In this document: positions 47,244 through 55,849 of the stretch, in pieces
Position numbering within the stretch: the stretch's first letter is position 1
Layout of the letters: every line of letters starts with the position of its first letter
Source of the DNA: an uncultured Lachnospiraceae bacterium
Lineage (GTDB): Bacteria > Bacillota > Clostridia > Lachnospirales > Lachnospiraceae
Assembly: GCA_910584915.1 (NCBI GenBank)
Contig: CAJUDM010000001.1
Coordinates: forward strand, 119,592 to 183,591
Direction: 5' to 3'
DNA: 64,000 bases
Program-made: the position numbers and the translations under genes
Notes under the pieces: generated by a model
Told to the model about the DNA's origin: nothing
What the model saw: the letters and a program-made list of their open reading frames with translations, nothing else
Database searches by the model: none

Positions 47244-48104
47244 TCAAATTGTATCCATAAAAGTTTTTTCCACTTTACTAAAAAGTATAATTCCGATGAG
47301 CAAAACAACAATAGTACTCAGCCAGCTAAAACCAAAATAAAGCCAATTTAAACTTCCTGCCTCAGTTCCCAATAAAACATAACGAAACGTTTCAATTACG
47401 GATGTCATAGGATTTATTAGTATAATTTTCTGCAAAATACTCCCATTAAAAAGTGATAATGAATATGCTACTGGTGTAAGATACATCCAAAGCTGCATAC
47501 CAAATGTTACAAGCATCGCCAAATCTCTGTACTTTGTTGTCAAGGCCGATACAATAACACCAAACCCCAACCCCAACATTGCCATTTGAAGTATCAAAAC
47601 CGGAAACAGCAATATGGCCGGGCTGATTTCCATATGATATTCTGGAATAAATAAATATATTATATAAATTATAAAAAACAAAAAAAATTGGATAAAAAAA
47701 GATATAAATTGTGTCAATACTGTAGATATCGGCATCACAAGTCGTGGAAAATATACTTTCCCCATAATGCTACTGTTTCCAATAAAAGTATTTGCTGTTC
47801 CTGTTAAACTCCCCGCAAAATACCCCCATGCTATATTTCCAGACATATAAAATAAAAACGGCGGAACCTCTCCACACCTGGCAAGTCCTGCAACATTTCC
47901 AAATATAAAAGTGAAAACCACTGTAGTAAACAACGGCTGTATAATCGCCCATGCCGGTCCTAAAACAGTTTGCTTATATTGAGAAATAAAATTACGTTTT
48001 ACGAGCAATAAAATCAAATCTTTATAATGGAACACCTCTTTTAAGTGTAAATCAAACCAGCCTGTTGTTGGTCTAATCATAATTTGGAACTCTTCTGACT
48101 TCAT
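47244..48104 (-). CDS. Polysaccharide ABC exporter permease (Wzm/TagG type)
   Basis: 286 aa ABC-2 type membrane protein with six hydrophobic segments. The family motif FISQYKQTVLGPAWAIIQPL (about 39-58) precedes the first helix. LTTKYRDLAMLV and NPMTSVIETFRYVLLG are also typical. With the ATPase it forms the channel that exports complete lipid-linked glycan across the membrane. GAGGA just before the ATG supports the start. The presence of this system and Wzx in one locus is unusual. Confidence 0.93.
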   Translation of the reverse strand: MKSEEFQIMIRPTTGWFDLHLKEVFHYKDLILLLVKRNFISQYKQTVLGPAWAIIQPLFTTVVFTFIFGNVAGLARCGEVPPFLFYMSGNIAWGYFAGSLTGTANTFIGNSSIMGKVYFPRLVMPISTVLTQFISFFIQFFLFFIIYIIYLFIPEYHMEISPAILLFPVLILQMAMLGLGFGVIVSALTTKYRDLAMLVTFGMQLWMYLTPVAYSLSLFNGSILQKIILINPMTSVIETFRYVLLGTEAGSLNWLYFGFSWLSTIVVLLIGIILFSKVEKTFMDTI

Positions 48105-48308
48105 ATCTTCCTCGCATTATATAAAGTAGTAGTGTTTATAGTCCCTCTCCAAGGACTGTATGCTATACCAGTGGAGATACCATAGATTGTCCATTTCTCC
48201 TACCGCCTGATAGTTTAAGAGGAGCTACAACCACGATCCATTCAAAAATTTCCACTTTAGAACCTGACTTTTAATAGTTAGCCTCTCTTACATATAAATA
48301 AAATTTTT
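48105..48308. other. Unexplained 204-bp gap before the ABC exporter
   Basis: No intact gene. On the minus strand a TATAAT lies about a dozen bases before the permease ATG, too close for a normal leader. Fragments such as MDNLWYLHWYSIQSLERD can be read but are closed by stops and not recognisable, and may be insertion debris. A promoter for the exporter may lie here but I see no good -35/-10 pair. Confidence 0.35.
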
Positions 48309-49316
48309 CTATATTTGTTCCGTTGACTCACACTTTAAGTAATTTTCTTTTATCATTTCAATAATTTTTATAGTACAAAAACTTATAAACAATATGCCTA
48401 CTATCCTAATAGCCGTTAATAATATGTCTGATATAAACTGAATCACAGTAAATTTTTTTGCTACTAGTTCTTTTATTTGTTCCCAAGGGAAAAAATTATG
48501 TTCAATAGAATGCACCATATATATAATAAGCGTATTTCTTCCAAAAAATGAAATAATCTTATTATAAGGAATTTTCCTCACCAAAAATATAAAAGTATGT
48601 ATACAACCTAAAGCCACAAAAATACATATAGGGTAATATGGATATGAATGCTGCCCCATATTAATACTCACATTTCTTTCAATAAAAAACAAATATATAA
48701 TAATCCATAGCAAAGCACATAGTATAGTTTGTTTTCTTGATATATTAATCAATTTATTCGAACACATATAGCCTGCATACATAAATAATAATGAAACTAA
48801 CGCTGAGTTAATTCTAAAATATGATAAATATGAAAATACCCCCCCGAAATTAAATACAATAACTAATAGCAAAGAATAAATTGCCGATTTATCTTTTATT
48901 AGATGCAATAATCCCCAAAAGAATATATGGGAGGTAAAAAGGCATGGCAAAAACCAATATAAACTCCATCCATCCCAAGTCCTAAACATAGGTGAAAAAA
49001 TCTCAGAAATATCCCCAGTATTTTCTATTATTTTCAACCAGTCAACAAATATCCATTTTCTAAGATAGCAATATGTTATAATTGAAATCATTCCTCCTGC
49101 CATATATGGTACTATTTGACTTTGAATTCCTTTAATAAATATATTTTTCAAACTATTTGTTTTTTTAAAAGAATATCCACTTAACCAAAAAAATAAAGGC
49201 ATATGAAATGATGTAACTATAACACGATTTACACCACTTATAGCCATATGATCGGAAATAACCAAAAGAATACCTATAAATTTTGCCGCATCCAACCAAT
49301 ATATCCTTTTTTGCAT
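48309..49316 (-). CDS. Acyltransferase family 3 (fucose O-acetylase-like) membrane protein
   Basis: About 335 aa with about ten helices. The N-terminus RIYWLDAAKFIGILLVISDH has the histidine at the end of helix 1 as in acyltransferase-3/WcaM-like acetylases, then SFHMPLFFWLSGYSFKK. It likely O-acetylates a sugar of the glycan. I start it at ATG 49316, where the homologous region begins; a GTG at 49331 is possible and neither has an ideal ribosome site. A G7 tract at 48839-48845 encodes FGGVFS. Confidence 0.85.
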   Translation of the reverse strand: MQKRIYWLDAAKFIGILLVISDHMAISGVNRVIVTSFHMPLFFWLSGYSFKKTNSLKNIFIKGIQSQIVPYMAGGMISIITYCYLRKWIFVDWLKIIENTGDISEIFSPMFRTWDGWSLYWFLPCLFTSHIFFWGLLHLIKDKSAIYSLLLVIVFNFGGVFSYLSYFRINSALVSLLFMYAGYMCSNKLINISRKQTILCALLWIIIYLFFIERNVSINMGQHSYPYYPICIFVALGCIHTFIFLVRKIPYNKIISFFGRNTLIIYMVHSIEHNFFPWEQIKELVAKKFTVIQFISDILLTAIRIVGILFISFCTIKIIEMIKENYLKCESTEQI

Positions 49317-49377
49317 AATAATAAATAACACTACCCTCTCTTCTACTTGTACTATTTAAAGAATTCCTAGTTCTATT

Positions 49378-50433
49378 TTATCTCCCATACTTCATCCAGC
49401 GTGAACACATTTTAAATATAAAATTTCTGAATCTGACATAATTATCAAAATACTGCGGGCATCTAAATAAAACTCTTTCCTCTCTGCTATACTCCACTTC
49501 CCCATAATACTTTGCATACTTTTTACGGTATATGTCTATCAGCCACTTTCTTTCACCTTCATCATTCTGTGCTGTCATCATATCATATTTCCATTTCAGA
49601 TACTCAAACAATACTCTTATTGTCTTTTGATATTCATATACTAACTTGCGTTCTTTAAAAAAAGCAATTCTTTCTTCATATCCCTCTATGGCATCCGAAA
49701 TAACCTGTCTGGTTTCCGAATGCATAATACTTTTACTGCGCTGCATATAATAATATAACTTTTCATTTAAATATACAACCTTTTTACACCTATTAAGTAT
49801 GCGATGTATTACATACACATCTTCATGATACCTTCCTTGCGGATATCTGCATCCATCAAACAATTCACGCCGAAATATTTTGTTCCACTGTACCACTGTT
49901 TCATTATCTCTCAACCACAATTGATGTAAAATCTCTTTTCCTTCCACGCAAATTATATCCGGCAGTTTTTCCCGTTCTAGATATTCAAATTTTTCTTCCG
50001 CATCTTCTTCTACCATCCGAAATCCACAAGATATCATATCCGCATTTTCTTCCAATAATATTGTAAGCATTCTCTCATACATATGTGGATGAATATAATC
50101 ATCTCCATCAATTAACGAAATATACTTCCCCCTTGCAGCATCCAGGCCAGCATTGCGCGCTGACGAAAGTCCTCCATTCTCTTTATGGACTACATATATT
50201 CTCGAATCTATTTCCGCCAATCTATCGCAGATAATTCCGCTGAGATCATCGGAACCATCATCCACCAAAATAATCTCAATATTTGTATAGCTTTGATTCC
50301 TTATGGAATCAACACATCTCTCCACATATTTCTCAATATTATAAATCGGAACAATTACGCTGATCAGATTATCTGTTTTTTTTGTGCCTTCTTTGCCCCC
50401 TTTACCATCTTTCCTGTTTTTATTATCATCCAT
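49378..50433 (-). CDS. Glycosyltransferase family 2
   Basis: About 351 aa GT-A enzyme. After a highly charged N-terminal stretch it has LISVIVPIYNIEKYVERCVDSI, VDDGSDDLSG and SLIDGDDYIHPHMYE with the metal-binding DGDD. The C-terminal half is helical and basic, as in EpsJ/CpsI-type enzymes. The ATG at 50433 has GGAG 9 bases upstream and is preferred to 50484. Even so it overlaps the preceding GT2 gene by about 70 bp, an unusually long overlap. Confidence 0.9.
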   Translation of the reverse strand: MDDNKNRKDGKGGKEGTKKTDNLISVIVPIYNIEKYVERCVDSIRNQSYTNIEIILVDDGSDDLSGIICDRLAEIDSRIYVVHKENGGLSSARNAGLDAARGKYISLIDGDDYIHPHMYERMLTILLEENADMISCGFRMVEEDAEEKFEYLEREKLPDIICVEGKEILHQLWLRDNETVVQWNKIFRRELFDGCRYPQGRYHEDVYVIHRILNRCKKVVYLNEKLYYYMQRSKSIMHSETRQVISDAIEGYEERIAFFKERKLVYEYQKTIRVLFEYLKWKYDMMTAQNDEGERKWLIDIYRKKYAKYYGEVEYSREERVLFRCPQYFDNYVRFRNFIFKMCSRWMKYGR

Positions 50434-51461
50434 TTTATTCTTCTCCAGTTTTTTCGTCCTCGCACTCTCATAAAGACCGCGCAAACATTTCCTTCGACTA
50501 AATCAATACAGATTTTTTTTTCAACATCTGGAATGTAAGCATTTTTATTTTCCAATACCCCCTCTAATTCCGACCAAACTTTATTGGATCCAATGCCTCT
50601 TATATGCTGGCAATAATTTTTTAGCGAAAGATTACCGGCATTTCTCTCCATTTCTTCCACCGCCAAAACGCTCAGGCAATGCAAACATAATTGTTCCAAC
50701 TGTGTAACCACAACTTCTCCGTAATTAGAATATATTTTTTGTATAATTCGAAAAGCATTTACCGTATTTTCAAATAAATCTAAATCATACCTATGAGACG
50801 TTGAATCATCGCGCTGTATATAATGGTAAAATGCATGATGCGTAATCTGAATACGCTCTGCTTCTAAGAATGGTAAATAAACATATGCCAGATCTTCCCA
50901 TACCTGCAGCCCTTTCGGCGACTGTTTCATATACCTCTCTAATAAATTTTTCCTATAAACCTTAGTACACACACTGCAGGTCATACCGCTGCGCTGCATC
51001 TTCGGATTATAAATCATACTTTTATATACAATATCAAAATTATCTTTTCCATAAATCCCTTCAGGATATAAATCTAACAGAATATTGTCATCTTCAAATA
51101 TAAATCCGTTGGTAATGATATCTACATGATTTTTACGGATTTCCCGCATGAGAACTTCATACATTTCCGATTCAATCCAGTCATCGCTGTCAACAAAGCC
51201 TACATATTTCCCTTTTGCAGCATGCATCCCATCAGCCCTGGCATAACAGGCACCCTCGTTTTGTTTGTGAATGCATCTGACATTTTCATGCTCATTTGCA
51301 TATCTGTCACAAATCTTTTCAGAGCCATCATCAGAGCCATCATCCACCAGAATAAGCTCCAATTCAGAAAAGGTTTGTTTTAATATACTATCAATACATC
51401 TTGACAAATATGGAGCAGAATTATATACAGGAACAATTACAGATAATGCAATATCATTCAT
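50364..51461 (-). CDS. Glycosyltransferase family 2
   Basis: 365 aa. Motifs are LSVIVPVYNSAPYLSRCIDSI (about 6-26), VDDGSDDGSEKICDRY and GFVDSDDWIESEMYE (metal motif DSDD), then LQVWEDLAYVYLPFL in the catalytic-base region. It is one of four similar CpsI-like GT2 enzymes in this half of the locus (with 49378, 54770 and 55850). It overlaps the GT6 start by 4 bp. Sugar specificity is unknown. Confidence 0.92.
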   Translation of the reverse strand: MNDIALSVIVPVYNSAPYLSRCIDSILKQTFSELELILVDDGSDDGSEKICDRYANEHENVRCIHKQNEGACYARADGMHAAKGKYVGFVDSDDWIESEMYEVLMREIRKNHVDIITNGFIFEDDNILLDLYPEGIYGKDNFDIVYKSMIYNPKMQRSGMTCSVCTKVYRKNLLERYMKQSPKGLQVWEDLAYVYLPFLEAERIQITHHAFYHYIQRDDSTSHRYDLDLFENTVNAFRIIQKIYSNYGEVVVTQLEQLCLHCLSVLAVEEMERNAGNLSLKNYCQHIRGIGSNKVWSELEGVLENKNAYIPDVEKKICIDLVEGNVCAVFMRVRGRKNWRRIKWMIIKTGKMVKGAKKAQKKQII

Positions 51462-52336
51462 TGTGCTATCTCTCTTCTTAACAAGAAATCCCTAAAAACA
51501 CATATTTTCATTTTTACAGGATGCATTTTATTTAAAATTCTTTTCAATATACTGAGCCAATACTCATTCCTGGAAGATATATTATAATATCCTTTAAATT
51601 CATTAACATTAAATTTATCGGCTTTTGGCACTGCTGAAATTTTCTTTTTTTCATCAATCATAAATCCCACAGGATAGCAATAACCCGCTGAAAGTAATCG
51701 GCAATTATTTTTCTTTAATATATAATGATTAATATGAGACTCATCATGCCACTTTGCAATAATTCCACGTTTTAAATCTTCACAAATTCTTTCATCCAAT
51801 GTTCTTGTCATTTCCAAAAAACTTTCTGTATAACCTCCAAACAAAGCACCGATCACATAAATATTTCCACGATTATACGGAATATATGCGGACGATTTTT
51901 TATTTCTATCTAATGGTGTATTCCACGGTTTTTCCTTACAATAACCTGGATGTTTCGTAAAAAACAATTTTTCTCCTCTTTTAATATCCGGCAAGAATTC
52001 TTTCGAATAAACATAATCATCACATACCATATTTGCATTTACAAACATTAAAAACTGATAATTTTTCAGTTCTTCTTCCGCTTTTAAAAAAAATCTAAAA
52101 CGTAATAATGTAATTAGCGGCCATGGCAGATTTTCTATTTTATAATAATGAATATATTCTGTATTTCCCTCCTCTTCTAATTTATCACCATCAGTAAATA
52201 CATAATAATGCTTTTCATATTCGGGCAAAAAATATTTTTGAAAAGAATTATAGAAATCTTTCCAGAAAACTTTATAAGGTCCTGTACATATATATAAAAT
52301 ACCTATACTTTTTTTTAAAACTACACTTTCTTCCAT
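51458..52336 (-). CDS. Glycosyltransferase family 6 (blood group A/B transferase family)
   Basis: 292 aa. The GT6 layout is plain: ILYICTGPYKVFWKDFYNS, HYYVFTDGD, WPLITLLRFRFF, FLMFVNANMV, TKHPGY, IPYNRGNIYVIGALFGGYTESFLEM and IIAKWHDESHINHY (about 193-206). The vertebrate DxD is replaced by Asn100-Ala-Asn102, the NxN known from bacterial metal-independent GT6 enzymes. The family adds alpha-1,3-Gal or GalNAc, as in A/B antigens. It neighbours a GT11-like gene and the locus also has a GT10, so host-antigen mimicry is plausible. Confidence 0.92.
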   Translation of the reverse strand: MEESVVLKKSIGILYICTGPYKVFWKDFYNSFQKYFLPEYEKHYYVFTDGDKLEEEGNTEYIHYYKIENLPWPLITLLRFRFFLKAEEELKNYQFLMFVNANMVCDDYVYSKEFLPDIKRGEKLFFTKHPGYCKEKPWNTPLDRNKKSSAYIPYNRGNIYVIGALFGGYTESFLEMTRTLDERICEDLKRGIIAKWHDESHINHYILKKNNCRLLSAGYCYPVGFMIDEKKKISAVPKADKFNVNEFKGYYNISSRNEYWLSILKRILNKMHPVKMKICVFRDFLLRREIAQ

Positions 52337-52917
52337 TCATGTGTCTCCATATCATATCGTTTAATCACACGAGCAGGATTCCCCACTGCAATAGATAGCG
52401 GAGGAATGCTTTTCGTCACTACACTACCAGCGCCTATAACGGAATCGCTACCAATAGTCACCCCCCCAAGAATAATAACTTTATCCCCTATCCAGCAGTT
52501 ATCTCCTATTATAACCTCAGCCGTCTGCAGCGGCTGATCCATATAAGGTATTTCTGATTCTGGATCAATCCCATGATTATGCGAAACAATTGTTACATCA
52601 CTCGCAATTAATACATTATCGCCAATTTTAACATCTGCTGCTACTAAAATACATAGGCGAAATCCGAAATAACAATGTTCCCCAATTGTCAATTTACACT
52701 CTTTTTTAGTTAAATATGAATAATTACTTAATCTTACATTGCCCAGTATCGTTGTATCACTGCCAATAGATATCAATTCCGGATAACTGATATTATATGG
52801 ATACCGAATAGATACATTTTTTTCAATTGCGTAAGGTATCTTTCTTAAAATATTTCTTTCCTCAACTCTTTTATAATGCGAAATAAATTTACAAGCTATA
52901 TCATAGAATAGGTCCAT
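52321..52917 (-). CDS. Left-handed beta-helix O-acetyltransferase
   Basis: 198 aa of the maltose/galactoside/CatB acetyltransferase group. Hexapeptide repeats cover most of it. VTIVSHNHGID (about 108-118) carries the catalytic-type histidine, and NCWIGDKVIILGGVTIGSDSVIGAGSVV is followed by the IAVGNPARVIKRY cap. It would acetylate a sugar hydroxyl in the cytoplasm with acetyl-CoA. It overlaps the GT6 gene by 16 bp. A G7 tract at 52461-52467 encodes LGGVTI. Confidence 0.9.
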   Translation of the reverse strand: MDLFYDIACKFISHYKRVEERNILRKIPYAIEKNVSIRYPYNISYPELISIGSDTTILGNVRLSNYSYLTKKECKLTIGEHCYFGFRLCILVAADVKIGDNVLIASDVTIVSHNHGIDPESEIPYMDQPLQTAEVIIGDNCWIGDKVIILGGVTIGSDSVIGAGSVVTKSIPPLSIAVGNPARVIKRYDMETHEWKKV

Positions 52918-52923
52918 ATTAAT

Positions 52924-53760
52924 TTAATCGTCCTTTCCCTTATTCATGATCATCCTGATCTTAGCATCATTTCCCCAAATAGCTTTTGAATCATATGGTC
53001 TGTCTGGAAAGGCACCATATGCCAACTTAATGGGATAATTCATATCTACTATGAATTGTTCTACCCTCTCTGATAATTTCAAGGGATGTCCTGAACAACA
53101 ATTTATAATACCCAATACTTCTTCCTGCATCACAACCGCAGTAATCTGTTTGCAAAAATCATTATAATCAATAAAATCAAATTGATTTTGTCCGGATGTG
53201 AAAGGAAATTCTTTTTTTCCTTCCTTGACTGCTTGTGTTATTTTTGAAAATATTGAACAGCCATGCTCTGTGTTTCCCACAATATAAAAGCCCCTGATCC
53301 ATTGAAAAAAATTATTATTCCGCCTTGTTTCAACCTCCATCATCTGCCGCAATGCATTTTTCGAGATTCCATATAAACTTTGCGGATTTGTTGGAGTATG
53401 TTCATCGATACTCCCCTCATAAAATCCCACCTCATGCATACTCCCCAAAGCACATATCTTACGAATGCCAGACTCTGAAAGTTTTTTTAAAAAAGCAAAA
53501 TGTTTTGACAAATCATTTATATGATTTAATGAATCATGTTTAAACCCATCCCTCCATGCTAAATGGAGTATAATTTCCGGTTTATCAAAAAAAATATATG
53601 GATTTTCTACAGAAAATAAATCACATGTTATAACCTTAGCTCTTGAATCTATATGATCACTTCTTATATCAGTTGCTGTCACCGACACCCCATGATCCAG
53701 TAACTCCTTTACTATCCCCTGACCCAAGTATCCATTTGCGCCTGTTATAAGTATATTCAT
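52924..53760 (-). CDS. NAD(P)-dependent SDR family protein
   Basis: 278 aa short extended-type SDR with ILITGANGYLGQGIV (GxxGxxG), ILHLAWRDG, ALGSMHEVGFYEG and the catalytic YGISKNALRQ (Tyr-xxx-Lys). It lies 2 bp from the GT11-like gene and 6 bp from the acetyltransferase, so it probably modifies a nucleotide sugar for this part of the glycan. It resembles the SDRs at 28303 and 30302 only in general layout. The substrate is unknown. Confidence 0.87.
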   Translation of the reverse strand: MNILITGANGYLGQGIVKELLDHGVSVTATDIRSDHIDSRAKVITCDLFSVENPYIFFDKPEIILHLAWRDGFKHDSLNHINDLSKHFAFLKKLSESGIRKICALGSMHEVGFYEGSIDEHTPTNPQSLYGISKNALRQMMEVETRRNNNFFQWIRGFYIVGNTEHGCSIFSKITQAVKEGKKEFPFTSGQNQFDFIDYNDFCKQITAVVMQEEVLGIINCCSGHPLKLSERVEQFIVDMNYPIKLAYGAFPDRPYDSKAIWGNDAKIRMIMNKGKDD

Positions 53761-53762
53761 TA

Positions 53763-54674
53763 CTATACCTCTATCGTATGCCAGTTATCCTGATAAATAT
53801 CACAGGCAACATCTATTCCATACCACCTTGATGGAGCCACCACTATTTTATCCGGATATTGGGAAAGATATTGCGCCCACCAGCCGTAAGATGTATTACC
53901 AATAATAAAATGTTTACATTGCGCCATTACTGCGAGAGAAATATGAACTGGATAAGATGGATCCTGTGTTATCACATCATACTTATTAAAATCTATTAAA
54001 TGTTCCCTAACATATTTTATATTATCAGAACACACAAAAAAGAGAGGATCTGATACATGTTCCATAATATATTTTATTGCTTTTTCCCAATATCCATTAG
54101 AGCATACATCATACATTTCAGTTCCTATATTGTGTTCTATTTTAATACTAATACAAACCGAATTCCTTTTTCTTATCTGTTCTAAATTAGGATAATCGCT
54201 TTTCTCCACTTTCTCTTTCAACGAATATTTTTCTATAATCTCATTACGGCATGGTAAAAAATATTTCTCACTTTGAAAATATCCCCAAACAACCAAATCT
54301 TTTCCTTGATTAATTGAGTAGTTCTCCAAACCATCTTCACAATATATCAATCCCATTTTATTTATCAATTTTTGATGTTTACATTCAAATTTACTCCTTT
54401 TAATCGTGTCCTTTCTCCACTCCAGTTTTTTAATTATTTTTATTCCCAATCTTTGTTTCCAAAATCTCATTGTAGACAATATTTTATCATCGTGAACAAA
54501 TTTCACATTTTCGAGGGGATAATACTGCAGAGAATTCTCGTATATTCCAGAGCCAAGCATCCTGTCATCAATTATAATTTCTTCTGTATCCCCTCGCAAA
54601 TACTGCATAGTTCTTACCGCCGCATACATAAAAAGTTGATTACCTATGCGTCCAGCCATTAATAAATATATCAT
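53763..54674 (-). CDS. GT11-family (alpha-1,2-fucosyltransferase-like) protein with altered motif
   Basis: 303 aa. The N-terminal AGRIGNQLFMYAAVRTMQY (about 7-25), VVWGYFQSEKYF and the late IIGNTSYGWWAQYLS (about 256-270) are GT11 hallmarks. However, the GDP-fucose-binding HxRRGD motif is absent: the expected place reads CISIKIEHNIGTEMYDVC (about 174-191). It may therefore be a divergent GT11 with another donor, or a weak or inactive fucosyltransferase. It sits beside GT6 and GT2 genes. Confidence 0.87.
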   Translation of the reverse strand: MIYLLMAGRIGNQLFMYAAVRTMQYLRGDTEEIIIDDRMLGSGIYENSLQYYPLENVKFVHDDKILSTMRFWKQRLGIKIIKKLEWRKDTIKRSKFECKHQKLINKMGLIYCEDGLENYSINQGKDLVVWGYFQSEKYFLPCRNEIIEKYSLKEKVEKSDYPNLEQIRKRNSVCISIKIEHNIGTEMYDVCSNGYWEKAIKYIMEHVSDPLFFVCSDNIKYVREHLIDFNKYDVITQDPSYPVHISLAVMAQCKHFIIGNTSYGWWAQYLSQYPDKIVVAPSRWYGIDVACDIYQDNWHTIEV

Positions 54675-54769
54675 TTATCTTTTTCCCTCATCTTCCATCA
54701 TTCTATATTTCAATTCATTCCATTACCTGCTCTACCGTTATGGTTTCAGCCTCTATATATAGTAAATCA

Positions 54770-55846
54770 CTAAAATTTTGTTCGCTCCACATAAAATTTA
54801 TAAGGTATTTTACCTGCCAAAACCATATATTTCAATTGTCCTTTTTTTAACAAAGCATACATTCTTCTTAATTTCTTCCCCATTGGAATTTGTTCAGCCT
54901 CATAATATGAAATCATTTCACTAAAAACCTCACTCTTACTCAATCTTTTAAAATAGTTATATTGCTGAACTAATGAAAAATTACTTTTCCTGTCTATTAT
55001 CTTTGTAATGCCTGTCATCATAATATATAACTTATACTTTCTCGCATGATCCTCCAATTCACTGCATCGCCGTTCTTCAATAATTCTATCTATTTCACTG
55101 TATAAAGCTAAAGAATGCTCAAAAAATTTAGCATCATATTTATTTGTTATAGATTCTTCATTCCATCGATAATGATAGCCACAGATATTATTATTTACTA
55201 CTATATTTTTAGAATCAAGAACACAAGCCAACGTGCAAACTGCATCCTCTCCAAACGCATAATCTTCCCGCATTTCTAACAAATTTTTATATAAAAGTTC
55301 TCTCCGAAAAATTTTACTCCACACACAATAATTTATTGTCCCTCTCATAGTCGTTTCGTTACAAAATAAACCCAAAATCAATTTTTTTCTGGCTATATCC
55401 TCTTTATACTCTCCGTCCTCTGCAAGATTTGTAATGATTTCGCATTCATTTCCTTTATTCCATTTATACCCGCAACACATAATATCACATGCTGCACTTT
55501 CAATAACAGACAATATTTTCTCATATAAATCAAGTTCAATCCAATCATCCCCATCCACATAAGTAACATACTCTCCTGCAGCCGCCTGTATCCCGGCTTT
55601 TCGCGCACTGATCAATCCCCCATTTTTTTTATGAATCACTTTTATGCGTTTATCTTCAATAGCATATTTATCACATATCTCACCACTTCCATCTGTCGAA
55701 CCGTCATCAACAAGTATTATTTCCAAACAAGCATAAGTCTGTTTGATTATACTCTCTATACATTCCTCTAAATATAAACCAACATTATAAACAGGAACAA
55801 TTATACTAAGCAGTTTGTCCATTTCTGTTTTTTTACCCTCAAACAA
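54770..55846 (-). CDS. Glycosyltransferase family 2
   Basis: 358 aa. Motifs are LSIIVPVYNVGLYLEECIESI (about 13-33), LVDDGSTDGSGEICDKY, NGGLISARKAG and YVDGDDWIELDLYE (metal DGDD). EDYAFGEDAVCTLACV is the catalytic-base region. It is a CpsI-like enzyme, closely related in layout to its upstream neighbour at 55850 (3-bp gap). The 95-bp gap after it, before the GT11-like gene, shows no clear terminator or promoter. Confidence 0.92.
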   Translation of the reverse strand: MFEGKKTEMDKLLSIIVPVYNVGLYLEECIESIIKQTYACLEIILVDDGSTDGSGEICDKYAIEDKRIKVIHKKNGGLISARKAGIQAAAGEYVTYVDGDDWIELDLYEKILSVIESAACDIMCCGYKWNKGNECEIITNLAEDGEYKEDIARKKLILGLFCNETTMRGTINYCVWSKIFRRELLYKNLLEMREDYAFGEDAVCTLACVLDSKNIVVNNNICGYHYRWNEESITNKYDAKFFEHSLALYSEIDRIIEERRCSELEDHARKYKLYIMMTGITKIIDRKSNFSLVQQYNYFKRLSKSEVFSEMISYYEAEQIPMGKKLRRMYALLKKGQLKYMVLAGKIPYKFYVERTKF

Positions 55847-55849
55847 AGC

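Noticed and set aside
48105..48308. Second group II intron or IS fragment before the ABC exporter
   Set aside because: I found no domain V hairpin, GTGCG end or transposase motif; only unidentifiable stop-riddled frames.
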